Below, piece by piece: positions 44,880 through 57,670 of a DNA stretch of 64,000 nucleotides. The stretch covers positions 1,159,501 to 1,223,500 of the forward strand of contig CANTUR010000892.1 of assembly GCA_947683625.1 (NCBI GenBank), given 5' to 3'. A model generated the notes under the pieces. It was not told the origin of the DNA, searched no databases, and saw nothing but the letters and a program-made list of their open reading frames with translations. Position numbers and translations under genes: made by a program. The stretch's first letter is position 1; the number at the start of each line of letters is the position of its first letter. The stretch is from Mallotus nudiflorus (Eukaryota > Streptophyta > Magnoliopsida > Malpighiales > Euphorbiaceae).

Positions 44880-46280
44880 GTGTACTTACTACTACTGCAT
44901 TGGATGCCTGAGCATCCTGCTGCATGAGAGTAAAAACTCTAGCTTATCTTCTACCTCCCTACTAATTAGTAGAAGCCTGCCCAAATCCTCTAGCAATGCC
45001 TCTACCTCATCCCTACTGAGCTACAAACTGAGAGTTGCTTAAGTATTAAAATAGTGGTGGCTGAAACTGAGCTAGAGCTACACTGGTTAAAGATGACTGA
45101 GGGAACTGCTGCTAAAAACCAGAATAAGGGCATGATCTAGCAAAATGCCCAATCTGACTACATCTAAAATATGCTCTCGGGGACATATAGCATGGTTCTT
45201 AATGGACTCTCCCATATGTCTGACAAGCACTAACTGTAGATCCTATGTTACCATATCCTGAGTTCTAACCACTACTGTTGCTGGTAGAACCAGAACCCAA
45301 TCTGACAGGTCTGTAGGCTCCACTATACCCATGTCTACTGCTCATGTGAATCCTATGCTAAGGTCTTTAGCCTTGCTAAATAGATCCTTTGGGCTAACTA
45401 CTGGAGCCCATCTAAAACATCATATATGGAGTACCTTGATATCCTCCTGCTCTGGCACCTTTAATATGATAATAGTCAGGCATAACTCCCTGCCTGATGA
45501 GCCTAAGCTCAATCTCTTTGGCTAACACAATCACTTAATCAAGAGTTAAGCCTACAATAGGCATCCCAACAAATGCAGAACCTAGATTGGAGAGATATAT
45601 AATGACGGCAAAGAACTAGTCCCTCATCATATCCTCGGCATATCTAGACAATCTAACAAACTCTTTAGTATACTCCTCTACTAACTTATCACCTCTAGAA
45701 ATATTGGTCAATTAGAGTCTATAACTCATCCTCACCGGCTCTGGGTAGAATTATCTCATAAACTGCTCTTTGAACTAAGCTCAAGTGAGCATAGTCATAT
45801 GGGGCTGAATCACCTGAACAAACCAGTCTAACACTAGCCCCTCAATGGATAACTCAATAATGAGGATCCTCTAATACTTTGTGTGCATAGTCCAAGTCCT
45901 CGACTCAATCATATGGAGAAAATCTAGTGGGTCTAAAGTCCTATTAAAAGAAATCCTGCCAACTCTGGCATAAAATAATATTGCCTCTAGGTCTGACATA
46001 CCCTGAACTCCTTGTTGAAATAGAGGTTACATAGGTGGTACAGCCTGGGGTATAGTTGATGTACCTTATTGAACTCCTAGTGCATATGTAGCTCTCTTAA
46101 AATCCTGGTCTGCATGTTCCTCATCCTACAGCTCTCTCTCTATCTACAATGACCTACCACTCCTCTAGGTCTACCTCTACCTGTACCCTTATGCCTAGCT
46201 GGTGACATAGGGGGTAGAATCCCATCTTGGTAAGACTCTCTATCTTTGGCCTTATCGACCAGTGGAGCGACTCATGCTCT
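44880..46280 (-). pseudogene. gag pseudogene of chromovirus F
   Basis: Near the right end (46260-46130) a basic start region is readable. The gag core lies at about 45960-45640. The zinc-knuckle region near 45235-45125 reads CQTYGRVH then FRCSQIGHFARSCP, with one Cys changed to Tyr, so metal binding is lost. A Gln/Gly/Pro-rich linker follows. Frequent stops. It is the nucleocapsid/coat precursor of the element. Confidence 0.75.
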
Positions 46281-46460
46281 CCTTATTCTAAAAAGAACAA
46301 AAATAAATCATATAATTCAAACAATAACAGATATCCTAACAGTTATAAGAAATCTAAAAGCAATGAATACTATTCAATGACATAATCAAACCTAATTACT
46401 GCAGTAGTTTCAAATAAAACTCAAACTCTACCAACCTAGGTCACACAATACTAAACCTAG

Positions 46461-46472
46461 GCTCTGATACCA
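46461..46472 (-). promoter_or_regulatory. Primer binding site, initiator tRNA-Met type (element F)
   Basis: The plus strand GCTCTGATACCA is the exact complement of TGGTATCAGAGC. It lies a few bases inside the 5' LTR (46477-49108) on the minus strand. Confidence 0.93.
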
Positions 46473-46476
46473 ACTT

Positions 46477-49108
46477 CGTCATGATAAAAACCCAAGAGTC
46501 ATGACCGACATTAGGGAATAGGAATTCACATGAATCTGGAACTTGTAGCAAGCCTAAAATACCAATTCACACCAAACACAATCATAAATATACCAAAGAA
46601 TTAAAAAATTTTAAAGCATAAGAAATCTTTCCATATTATATCATAATAAAATATTTTTACAAATATTTGAGTACATAGCCACTGTTAACTCAACATAACA
46701 TACTACAATAGGTACATACTACTACTCCAGCATCTAATAAATACAAAGAAAGTGATAGTTTAAAATTTACATAAATTAGCCAGTGAAGAAAGGGTCTAGT
46801 GAAGAGGATAACTAGGGAGGTCTGTAAAAAGGAATCCTAAAAAAATAATTGAGGGGGATCAGACCTCACTAAGTGAATTATTATTATATATACGCATGCA
46901 ACATAAGCATACAAGCAATCAAGCACCAATAGAACATTTATATATTTATATTTATATTTATTTAATTTATACATGCATTTTCATGCAGACACTCAAAAGG
47001 AATTTTCAAATCAATGCAATAAGTGAAAAATAAGTTAAGGATCGGAGTAGAACCCTAAGAATTCTGTAACCTCAATTATTATACCTCACTAACGAATAGA
47101 CTTTCTTGAATCCAAAAATATTTCCCTTTTCCAATTTGGTAGTGAACTAGCCCTGAGACATAGAAAGGTCAATCGAGCTACTGCAGTCCCACTACCGGCA
47201 TGACTGGCCATGAGACATTACAAGTCAACTGAGCTCCCACAGCCACACCACTCTCTATCCACAAATCTTAATAATCATTTATCTATATCACAGACCATAT
47301 AATCTCATATCAATCAACATATAACTTAGCAACTAGAGTACTGTTGCACAACAGTCTTAGTGTAGCCCACTAGGTAGCACATTCTATGGCTATCCTCTAA
47401 AACATTATATCAAAAATAAAATGATAAAATCACCTTAAATATACACAGCATCCAATAATCACAATTAACATTCACCATTATATATATGAAAACATATATA
47501 TATAATAACAATAACAATTAACATTTAATGCAACATAGCATAATAAAATTCATATTTATTCAAAATATGGATGCCAATAATATTTTCCACATGCAATGCA
47601 TACATATAATAATAACTCACAAGTAGAATGTGCTCCTCGATTAGCCTCGACCTGAAGGCCCTGATTTTGATGCGGCTATAGAAAAATAATAAAAATAATT
47701 AGGATTCAAAATCCTAACCTTAAACATTCTAAATTTCTAAGGAAAAACTCGATCTAAGACACGACTTGAATAAAACTCAAAACCCAACACAAACCCAATG
47801 TTACATTTTATGAGAAATCTATTGAAAATTTGACAGAGTCTCCTCTGTAAAATAGACATCTCTGTACTAAAAGTAGAATCATTCCAGTACAAAACTACAC
47901 TTCATTACTACCCCGCAACTCCACATCTCAAGTTGAGCCCCTAAACTATACATTATGCCCAACCGAGAACCAAGAAAATAACATATATAAAAACAATATA
48001 ATTTTTTTCTCAAAACCTGATATATCATAAAAAATTTAGTTTACTACCAAAATTTAATTTATTTATATAATAAAAATATAAAAGAAGTTATTATTCATTT
48101 ATTTTTCCCAAAATTACTACTAATTAACAAATAATTGAAAATTAATTATAAAAAATATATTTTCATACTTTTATTATTTAAAAATAATCTAAAACAGAAT
48201 AAATAACAATAATTTAATTAAAATTAAATAATTTACTAATTTCTAATAATTTTTCAAAAAATACATATTTAAACATAACCTTTAAAACTTCATAACTTAA
48301 ATTCTATAAAGAATTTCACAAAAATTTACTCTAAATAACTAATAGAATTTATTAAAAATACAAAAATTTCTCGAGCTCGAAACAGTAATGTGAATAGTAA
48401 CCGAACACCCAAAAAATTCCAAAAATATAGAAAAACAAATAAAAATCATATTTAGCAAGATCTCAATTTCATTTCATAAAACTAAAACACAGTTAAATTT
48501 AACTAAATTCAAACTCAGTTCAACAAATTAAGCATAAAACCTTAAAATCAAGTTACTCGAAATTGAAGTTGTTCCCAGTGTTACCTAGTCAATTTGACTT
48601 AGGAGAAATGAAACCCAAGAGGAGAGAATTTAAATGACACCGACAGCATATCGAGGGGTGGTTGAAGTCGACATTGGCGAGCTCCTTCTCTATTCGAAGA
48701 AAAAGAAAGAAAAAGAAAGAAGGAGGAAGAAGGAGGGAGGGGAAGTTAAGCGGCGACGTGGGGCTATCTGGTGGTGGGTGGGTGGTGCTGGTAGTAAGGG
48801 TCGCAGTGGTGTCAAGTGGGGAAGGAAGGAGAGGAAGGAAAGAAGAAGAAGAAGAAAAAGAATATAATAATAATAATAAAGGCCACATTTTTTTTTAATA
48901 AAGTACACCCAATATATATAATGTACATGTATATATGTATATATTCTAACAAAATTTAATACAACATACACATATTTATATATATCTCCTCCTTAATAAA
49001 TTATTAAAATTTATTAAATTACATAAATAATAGTAATTTCATAAAATAATAATTCAAACTTTAAATCCTCAATTCGATTTAATAATGAAATAAAATACGG
49101 TTATAACA
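46477..49108 (-). repeat. 5' LTR of chromovirus F
   Basis: 2632 bp, aligning throughout with 38832-41465. Its plus-strand left edge is CGTCATGATA (T to C at the terminal base) and its right edge TTATAACA. It is followed by ATTTA, the right copy of the target duplication. Confidence 0.92.
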
Positions 49109-49113
49109 ATTTA

Positions 49114-49560
49114 AATTAAATTAATAACTACATTTTTATATATAAGTTTTTTTCTTTTATACTTTTTTTGTTAATTTTTTATTTTGTTTCATATTTTGTT
49201 AATTAATTTTTTGAACAATTATTTTAAATATGTACAAATTTATTATATGCATTTTTTTATATAAATATTTTTATGTATATTTTAGTTTGTGTGTGTGTGT
49301 GTGTGTATGTGTGTATAATTTTTGAAATTACAAATATAAAATATTTTTTTATATTAAAATGTATAATTAAATGAAATTGAATATATTAATAATTAAATAA
49401 CAATATATATAAAATTTAAAAATTTAAAAAGTAACTTAATTAAATTCTATAACATTTAGTAAACATATAAATAATAACAACTGTAAAATAGTTTTACCAA
49501 ACACTTAATATTGATCATCTAACAACTTTTAGCTATTAGGAACAGTTTAGTCAAACAAAC
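49114..49560. other. AT-rich spacer with (GT)n
   Basis: No coding potential. A TG/GT run lies at 49288-49314 with one interruption. The right part (49480-49560, ACCAAACACTT ... CAAACAAACC) resembles an end of a small DNA transposon, but no matching inverted end was found. Confidence 0.5.
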
Positions 49561-49569
49561 CAATAAGTT

Positions 49570-51800
49570 CAGACTATATGAGGCAATCCAAGGAGCTACC
49601 CCAATGATCTTGGATGCTTTAGAGGAAATTTTATTTGAATGCTTAATGAGGATGTTGCTTATTCCTCTTTTGACTTCATCATCGAGCTCATTGCCAATTC
49701 TGACTATCTTTCCTTTAGCAATTTGTAAAGTCTGAACCTAATCAATTGGCTCTAGATTGGCTCATTGTTTCTTAATCTCCAGGGATTCTTTATGGAATGT
49801 TTCTATCTAGGGTTTGATAGCCAGCCGATACCATTGTTTAGCCATAGTTTTATCTCCATGGATTGTTATCACCTGATTTTCAAGAGGGATCTTCATGGTC
49901 AAATGCCTTATGCTTGTGGCTGTATCAATTTCATAGAGCATTGGCTAGCCTATGGTACCATTATATGTTAGAGGAAGGTCTACCACATTAAATAGAGCTA
50001 TGATGGCTTTAACATCTTCAATTTCTCAGTTACCAAATTGTACCATTAATTCCACCAGTTCCATCGATTGTATGGTTCCTCCACATAAACTTATGATGGG
50101 GTTCCGAATGGCTTTCAAATCAGTTACAGATCCCACATTTCCTTGCAAGCATCCCAAGAGAGTGCATTGATAGAACTTCTATCATTAATTAGCAATCTTT
50201 TTACTAAGTAATTATTAATGAATGCACTTACCGCCAAGGCATCATTGTATGGATATTGAACATGCCTAACATCTTCTGGACCAAATATGATGGCTTTTTT
50301 TTTCAAAGATCAGGCTTCCCTACTTTTGAGTTCTCTTTGGCTTCCTTTCAGCCACTTCCCCTCTAACTATCATGTTAATGACTCCAGCTACTTCATTTTG
50401 AGCTTTCTTTTATTGTAGCTTATCTCTATCCTAATCCTCTAGCTCACAGGTTCTTTTAGTAATGTCAGTGAAGTTTTCAAGTTTCCCATTCTATATTAAC
50501 AAATCTATAGCATTCTTCACTTCTCGACATGCATCAATCTCATGCCCATAGTCCCGATGGTATTGATAGTAGAACCTTCTATCTTGCATGGCCCTTATAA
50601 TAGGACTCAGCCTTCTAGCTAGTGTTATGCCTATTCCACTATGTATGATCCATATAAGGATTTTTTATTTAGAGGTGTTTAATGGTGTGTATCTCTCTAT
50701 TTCCCTTTCAAATCCTTCCATTAGGTTTTTAAAGTTTGATTGCTAAAATCTGGGCCTTATTGGTTTCAACCTTTCATCTTTTCTGAGAGGTGTCTTCTCG
50801 TCATCCCAATGCATCCTTCTATCTTGGTCCATCTTTATCATTTTTATTTTCATGGCCATTAATTTAACAAAAGTTCCAAGTTCTTTGGTCATGATCTTAT
50901 CTTTGAGCTTTCCCAACAAAGTTCCATTCTTCAGGGCTTTTATGGCTACTTTATCAATTAAGTTCTCTATCTGCATAGCCACCTTATTAAATTTATCCAA
51001 GTAGCTTCTCAATGATTCTATGGCCTTTTGTTTGCACATCCAAAGATCATTAATATTTTTGGCAGGAGGTACATTAGTAATAAATTAAGTTTGAAACTTC
51101 TCAACTAATTCTTTGAAGGATGAAAAAGAATTCTCAAGGAGATGATACAACCATTTTTTAGCATTCTTAGTAAGTGTGCTAGGAAAGACTCTGTACATGA
51201 TTCTATCATTTACATTTTGAAGTAACATCCTAGTCCTAAGTGAAGATATGTGGTTGATTGGATCTTTGATTCCATTAAATTGGTCTAATTAAGGCATTTT
51301 GAACTTGGATGGGATCTAGGTCCTGATTATTCTACTCACAAAGGGTGTCTTTCCTTCTAAAATGCATTCATCTTCCTTCCTAGGTCTAGTATGAGCTTTT
51401 TGCATAACCTCTCCAACTTTTTGAGCTATCTTTAAGTCATCCAAGGCTGTGATTGTTGTGCTAGATTCCCCTTCCAGAGCTTTATAACCTTCTTTATTTT
51501 CACTAAGTACACTTGGAGTTGCTACTGGTGGTGTTGCTACATTATTCTCTGAATGAGCTATTCTAGGATTACTACCTTGAATTAAGGCATTTAGCTATTA
51601 TTGCATTAGGAGCATCTTGGTTTGGATGTTTTTTATCATTGCTTCTTTGCTTGATGGAGGTAGGTTAAGTGTTTAGGGTACTGTGTTTAGGTTTGGGGTG
51701 TTTATGGCAGGGGTTTTTGGCAAACTTAGGAAATGTATGGAGGGTATCTATTTATTGTTATACTGCAGAGGAGAATAATAAGGAAATTTATTGCCTAGTG
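49570..51800 (-). pseudogene. gag-protease-RT start pseudogene of element G
   Basis: The gag core near 51060-50900 reads KQKAIESLRSYLDKFNKVA, IENLIDKVAIKALKNGTL and LGKLKDKI, matching Tat-type gag. Its C-terminal zinc region is unclear. The protease region is at 50306-50124 (IIFGPEDVRHVQYPYNDALAV, then NDRSSINAL in place of the D-T/S-G loop). Near 49860-49600 come AKQWYRLAIKP, VQTLQIAKGKIVRIGNELDD and NISSKASKIIGVAPW, which resemble the stretch that precedes RT in Tat elements. Stops and shifts throughout. Confidence 0.75.
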
Positions 51801-52073
51801 TTGGCCACCCTTAGGTATTATGACTTAGAGTATATGCTCTAAAGGGGGCTTATGGTGAGGGTCCAATATGCTGAAAAGGTGTTGACGAAATTATTAGTTG
51901 AATGGGTGCTAACATGTTAATTGGGGGAATAGGGGGAATAAGTGCTAATAAAATTAATCAGAGGAATAGGGGCTGAAGGGTTAATTTGTGTATATGTAGT
52001 TAAGATTGGCAATGGACTGGAAGTCATTATGTAAATGCTTTTCTTAGTAGATAATGATGGCTTTAACTCAAGA

Positions 52074-52093
52074 GTTCCCCATAGACGATGCCA
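52074..52093 (-). promoter_or_regulatory. Primer binding site of element G
   Basis: On the minus strand, TGGCATCGTCTATGGGGAAC follows the probable LTR end. It differs by a few bases from TGGCGCCGTCTGTGGGGAA, a frequent plant gypsy primer site. Confidence 0.65.
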
Positions 52094-52095
52094 CT

Positions 52096-52540
52096 TAATA
52101 ACTTTCTTTTAGAATCTCTAAGTCTAAGCCCTACAAGAAATCAATAAAGGGCAACATGAGAGGTAGGGAGGATTCCCACAAACCCTCCAATGCTTAAGTC
52201 AGAGAATGTAAAGAGAGAGTTTAAAGAGATAAAGATAGTAATTAGTATGAGCGAATAGAATGAATAAGAATAAGGGATATGGGGGTCTTATTTATAGAGA
52301 TATTGATTCTCAAACTTGAGAGGAATAGGATTCCTCTTTAATGTCGGACTTATGTCAATTTGGAGAGTGTTTTTTCCTATCCAAGAGTCTTCTTAATAGG
52401 AATCCTTCTCCTATATGATTTGGACATTCTTCATCTGCAAGTAACCCTTGTATAGGAAAACAAAACCTTAGTAGAATAGGAATATGTATACGGGGTATTA
52501 ATAGGTTTTAAGTGTGGAAGAATTAAAATTTTGAATTTTG
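52096..52540 (-). repeat. 5' LTR of element G (outer edge unknown)
   Basis: Minus-strand TATA box near 52300, then a short leader with C/T-rich words (TTTAAACTCTCTC) and an end at about 52096 before the primer site. No second copy is available to define the start. Confidence 0.5.
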
Positions 52541-52842
52541 TTAGTTAGTTAATTTTTTATTTTCTTTATTTTTTATTGTGTTTCCTTATTAAATTGGGAT
52601 TCTATGTGAACTTAACTTCCTATTTAATTTTTAATTCCTTTTTTGATAAGGAAACTTTGACTTGGTAATATTTAATTTTCCTTTTCTGTTATAATTTAAA
52701 TGTTATTTCTTTTTCTTTTTGCATTAGGAATAAAACCCCTTTGTGTTCCATAGCTTTTTCTTATTTAACCCTTTTATCCTTTATTTTTGCAGTATTCAAT
52801 TACTTTTGCTATTTTATTTTTGTGAAAATACTAACATTTTTA

Positions 52843-53830
52843 TGTTGGCTAGAATAAAAACTCTATCTGAAGGAAGGAGGCTTAGCAAGGGCAGAGGTAA
52901 GTCAAAAGACATAAAGGCTTATTATAAAGCTTTCTTTGCTATCTATTCTATAGAGGAAGGTAAGAAATTTTGCTCTTCAGTTAAAAAAAATTTTAGTAAA
53001 CTAAAATATTTTGAGGATGAAGTGCTTTTAAACATAAGAATAAAGGGAACCATAAATGTTTTTTATAAGAAATTGGGTTAGTCTAATTTGGTTGTAGTTC
53101 AATATGATGTGTTCTTTAAGCTCACAATAGAATTGTGCATGACATTTAAGATTCTAGATGTCAATCAACGGGTCATTTCTCGTAGTTTTTTTTAGAAAAG
53201 AATACTATTTTAACTATGAAATCTTTGGTTTCCCTAAAGGAGGTGTTTGTCAACCACCATTAGAATATAATATAAGTAGTTTTTGGCATGAAATCGCTAG
53301 GGGTGATAGAGTTTTTAAGGGTGAAATAATGACCAGTGGCTTGATCCAAGATCACTCATATTTAATTTTGCATAAGTTCATATTGCATATAATTTTTAGA
53401 AGAAAAAAGAGCACTAGAGTGTCCCCTGATGAATTATTTATGCTATAGTGCCTAAAACCTAACACAAAAGTATGTAGCACATACTTTGTTCTTTTTCTAA
53501 GTGGCATATTATGTAGGCTAGGAAAGCAATGGTGTTAATAGGGCATATTATCACTGGTTTAGCACTATGCTTTGCTCCATTTGAGTTTGCTAAACATTAA
53601 TTAAAGCCCAAATGGTAATGCAACACAATGAAGTACCTTTGCCTCCTACCACAATAGAGGAAGAAGCTTATAGGAGGAAATCCCAAACAAGGAAGAGAGG
53701 GAACACTGAAAGTTAGAGTGACAAAACCTTGAAGAAGATCAAAGAGCTAATGGATATTTCTACTAACAGGATTGGGAATATGATAATTGATTTTTCTCAT
53801 AAAATGGAGAAATTTGAGAGGCGTAAGGTT
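52843..53830 (+). pseudogene. Athila-type accessory ORF pseudogene
   Basis: ATG at 52843 starts MLARIKTLSEGRRLSKGRGK. A helical region follows (AYYKAFFAIYSIEEGKKFCS), then after stops FGFPKGGVCQPPLEY, FWHEIARGDRVFKGE and YLILHKFILHIIFRRK (about 53225-53405), and further on KAMVLIGHIITGLALCFAP (about 53523). These resemble the Athila-type plant transposon protein region: an HR-L-aH-t-i-x-gR pattern and a GHIITxLA pattern. A Lys/Glu-rich tail reaches about 53830. Function unknown. The family call rests on pattern resemblance only. Confidence 0.5.
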
Positions 53831-54867
53831 GCAAGCTCAATTAGATGAAATATTTTAGAATCTCCCTTAAAGTAAAAGATCTAAGATGGTTAATAATGCA
53901 GTAAGAGATGTCATTTTTATTCCATTCACTTCCCCTCCAAGTACATCAAAATGAGGGAAAATGATGGAAGTACGTTGTTCTTTAGTTTAATTTTTCTTTT
54001 TCTTTATTTTCTTCTCATGTTTTTTTAATTGTTTTTCTTTAAATTTCATCCATGTTTTAGTTTAAATTTTATATGTTCATGCATTATTCTCGTGCTTGAA
54101 TTTTTGCAACTTATTCACATGAAGAGTCTTATTCATTAAGCTTAGTTTTATTGAAGAAATATATTAATCTTCCTTTAATAACTAGTTTAGACTTTTAAAT
54201 TAGGAGAGTAATTTATGGTTATGAATTTTTGAATTTAATGAACCTAATGCTTACTTTTCTATTGAAAAAATTAATTCAGGTGCTTGATGCTTGAGAAAAA
54301 TGTTTGTAAGTAGGAATTTGAATCTAACTTTAGTGTGGTAAAGTTTTCATGCATCTTAGTATCTTTCTTCTAAAAAAACAAAAGAGATGAAGTGTAAAAT
54401 GCACTTGTTAGGAGCTAAATTTGAAAAGAACAACTTTAAATGCTCCTTCTACTCTAATGATCTTTTCAAAGTAAGAGTATCCAAAGGACCCTTTTTAAAG
54501 ATATCAACATTGAGTAGTGCAGGAAAGGTGGGGGATACTAAGATTAGGAAGACTTTGATTAAATAATAATTCTTGGAACCTTATATGTGATGAATTTTTA
54601 ACTTCCTAATTGTTAGAATGATCCTTACTTACTTCCATTTTTCTTGAGTATCAATTATTTGCTTTCATAACTTCAATAGAGAAGTATGGATTTCACACAA
54701 TAATAATGTACTCTTGACCTCGGATTACTGTTTTAATTTTAACTTTTTCAGCTTTTTGTTAAAGGAAGATTGAAAAACTTAGTCAAGTTAAACCTAGTTA
54801 ATGAGTGTGATTCTTTAGGTGAATATGGTATGTTCAAGCTTTGCTTGAGGATAAGCAAACATTCAAG
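53830..54867 (+). other. 3' noncoding tail of element H
   Basis: AT-rich with no significant ORF. It ends in the polypurine tract before the LTR at 54880. It contains the word TGAGGATAAGCAAACATTCAAG typical for this position in Athila elements. Confidence 0.55.
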
Positions 54868-55184
54868 TATGGGGGAATTTGATGAGTGTGAGAAATGAAT
54901 TATTTTGAGCTCTAAATATGTTAGGATTAGGTGATATTATAAACGCATTTATAGTCTTTTGTTCAGTTCTTCTTTAGTTTAAGCATTTGTATTGCATGAT
55001 TTAAGTGTTTGTTTACTTTTAAGTATTTTGGTTTACTTTTGCTTGTTTTTGTTCATATAAATGTTCAAAGAATAGTGATGGAATGATGTATAGGACTTCT
55101 AGATGATGTAAAGATGACCAAGGGGCATGTAAGGCAAATTCAAGTGACTTTAAAGCTTATAGAAGGCACATGGTTATGCACATA

Positions 55185-56489
55185 TATTGACCATTTGCAT
55201 GATCAAACTCATAATTTTGAACTTTGACAAACAATTTTTATACTAATAATTTCAATTAAGTGTGTAGGGAATTATATACCAAACATATACTAAGCATATA
55301 CACTTTTGGATGAATAGTGACTTTTCAGGCTAATTAAACCTCTGAGATTGAAGAAGGCTTTTGAAATATTTAGAGCTCTTAAATGAGAAAATGAGCTTCT
55401 TAAAATTTGAAGTAGACATCTTGAGCTTTCTGAATTAGGATTATTTGTCAAAATCCAAGTTCATTTGATTAGGAAAATTTTAAGTTGAAATCCATGTATA
55501 TGTCTATCATTTCAGATTGCACAACCCTTAGTAATTTGGACATATCCTGAGCTAAAGAAGTCAAATTTAGGTGATTCAAAATGATATGGAAAGATAATTC
55601 AAATATCTAAAGATTTTATGAAGAAGTAATGGGAAAAATCAAATTTCATCATGAGAAAATCACGACTTCAATTTGGGTACAGTTGTATGACCATAGTCTC
55701 CATTATAGATTGCACAACCCTTAGTATTTTGGACATATCTTGATCTAAATAAGTCAAATTTATGTGATTCAAATTGATATGGAAATATAATTCAAATATA
55801 TACAGTTTTTATGAAGAAAGCATGGGCAAATTAAAATGTCTTAAGGAGCCAATTACAGTTTCAATCCATGAATAGCTATCTGACAGCATCAGTCACAATA
55901 ATTCAAAATATAGACATTGGACACATCATTTGCACCTCCAACAGCTATATTTTTTAGTATAAATACCTCTAGAGCTGAATGAAAGTTAAGAAACTTATTT
56001 ATCATTCATTATTTCTTAAGCATTCATTGAGCTATCAAATTCTCTTAAACAATTCTTTATTTGTATAACTCTTGTGAGAGTTGGGTGTGTGTTAGAAATA
56101 AAATTTCTCTTCATCTTAAATCTTGGGTTAGATTAAAAGGGAAGTGAGATTTATTTATAAAGGAATTGGTTTAAGTGGTGTCCATTGAAACACTTGGGTT
56201 TTGGTTTTTTGAGTGAGCCTTGAAAACTCATGTTGTAAGGTTATAAAAGTGAGCCATAAAACTCTTGTATAGTCTCAATCTTATGAATAAGATTATGGGT
56301 GATTGAAAATCCTAACTTGGGCATAAGTTAGGTGGAGACGTAGGATTGTTGTTGAATCCGAACTCCTTAAATCTTTGTGTCCTTCATTCTTCCTTCTCAA
56401 CTATTATTTAATTCTTGTAAAGAATTCTTTTAATTTCTCATTTTTATTTGATAGTCCTATTCCCCCCCCCCCCTCTAGGACTCTTTTCA
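55185..56489 (+). repeat. 5' LTR of Sirevirus B
   Basis: 1305 bp from TATTGACC to TTTTCA. It contains the ~193-bp U3 duplication (units near 55503 and 55696), TATAAATA at 55958-55965, the hairpin series (56173-56332) and a run of twelve or more C before the end. It is matched by the 3' copy from 62876. Confidence 0.9.
56173..56332 (+). other. Hairpin series in LTR of Sirevirus B
   Basis: Same order as in element A: AAGTG/CACTT (56173-56195), GAGT/ACTC, a weakened third stem, AATCTTAT/ATAAGATT (about 56277-56294) and CCTAACTT/AAGTTAGG (56311-56332, loop GGGCAT). Stems are conserved with A except the third. Confidence 0.68.
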
Positions 56490-56491
56490 AT

Positions 56492-56503
56492 TGGTATCAA
56501 AGA
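56492..56503 (+). promoter_or_regulatory. Primer binding site, initiator tRNA-Met type (element B)
   Basis: TGGTATCAAAGA, two bases inside the LTR, with two differences from TGGTATCAGAGC. Confidence 0.87.
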
Positions 56504-56540
56504 TTGAATTCTAGGTACTTCATTGCTAGAATACAAGATC

Positions 56541-57628
56541 ATGGGGAGTGAATCTCAAAACATCTCTTCTCTTAGACCATTCTTTGATGGTAGTGACTAT
56601 CCACATTGGAAATTCAAAATGGAATTATATCTTGATTATGATTCCATCAAACTTTGGGATATTATCCTAAGAGGTTGGGAACCACTTACAACCATCATTG
56701 ATGGTGTGATAACCAAGTGTTGATCAAAAGGAAGAAAATCATAAAAATAATAAGGCTATGATTATTCTAGTCTCCTCCATGACAAGAGAAGAAGGAGGCA
56801 AGCTTCAACATTGCATTTCAGCTAAAGAAATGTGGGAGACCTTAGAGAATCACTATGAAGGCAACATTCAAGTAAGAAGCAACAAGGTTTAACTTCATAT
56901 GTATGAATATGAACTCTTCAAAATGAAGCCTCAAGAATCAATCACAGAGATGACAAATTGTCTCAATGCTCTCCTCACAACCCTCAAGAAACTTGGAAAA
57001 CATTTCTCCAAGGAAGAGGTAAACAATAAGATTCTAAGCATCCTAGCTAAGAAGGATTGGGAATCTTGTGTTACCTCAATTGAGGAAGCTCAAGACCTCT
57101 CTACTATATCAACTGATGTGCTCATTGGTAAGCTCTTAACACATGAGCTCACCATCAAGCAAAGAGGTGAAAAACAAGAAGAGAAAGAAGAAAGGAAAAA
57201 GAGCATTGCTCTAAAGCTCTTTAAGAAGATAGTGAAGAGGAAAGCATCAAAGATTTTAGTGATGAAGATGGTGATATTGCAATGCTCACTAGGAACTTTA
57301 AGAAGTTCTTAAGAAAGAAAAATTTCTCAAGAACAAAGGACTTCAACAAGAAGTTCGAAGGAGATGGAAGGAAGAAAAAAAAAGAGGTTACTTGCTATGA
57401 ATGCAAGAAACTGGGACATATTAGAAGTGAATGTCCTAAAATCAAATTCAAAAGCAAAGGAGAAAAAGATAAGAAGAAGGCATTCAAAGCTACTTGGAAT
57501 GATTCCTCCGAATCTAAAGAGGAAGAGGAACAACAAGAAGTTGCCAATCTTTGCTTCATAGCCATTGAAAATGAAAATGAGGTACCATCCACTTCTTATT
57601 TTTCCTTTGATGATTGTGATGAATATTG

Positions 57629-57670
<42 letters not shown>

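Larger units (their letters stand above)
38832..49108 (-). mobile_element. Complete chromovirus F (gypsy, Tekay/Del-like)
   Basis: 10,277 bp on the minus strand, with LTRs at 38832-41465 (3') and 46477-49108 (5'). It has a tRNA-iMet-type primer site, a polypurine tract and a perfect 5-bp target duplication ATTTA (38827-38831 and 49109-49113). Gag, protease, RT, RNase H, integrase and chromodomain follow the Tekay/Del order. The frames have many stops. By eye the LTRs differ at about one base in ten. The element is structurally complete but coding-dead. Confidence 0.93.
49560..52540 (-). mobile_element. Gypsy element G (Tat-like), 5' portion
   Basis: Read on the minus strand: part of an LTR with TATA box (TCTATAAATAAGACCCCC, complement near 52300), primer site, leader, gag, protease and the beginning of the RT region. 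It stops at about 49560, where the rest of pol and the 3' LTR are missing. The outer LTR edge (right) was not found. It is a different family from element D. Confidence 0.75.
52800..55184 (+). mobile_element. Athila-like gypsy element H without pol, LTR interrupted by Sirevirus B
   Basis: An Athila-type ORF (52843-53650) is followed by a 1.2-kb noncoding tail. The tail holds GCTTGAGGATAAGCAAAC, then the tract TATGGGGGAATT (54868-54879) and TGATGAGTGTGAGAAATG (54880), the usual 3' end and LTR start of Athila elements. No RT or integrase lies between. The LTR is cut at 55185 by Sirevirus B and its remainder is beyond the window. Confidence 0.65.

Noticed and set aside
48589..48971. Overlapping Ser/Pro- and Lys/Arg/Gly-rich open frames on both strands, also at 40996-41262
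   Set aside because: They lie in the same position in both LTRs of element F, in the purine/pyrimidine-rich leader. The open frames reflect base composition.
49480..49560. Right end of a small DNA transposon next to element G
   Set aside because: No matching opposite end or duplication found.
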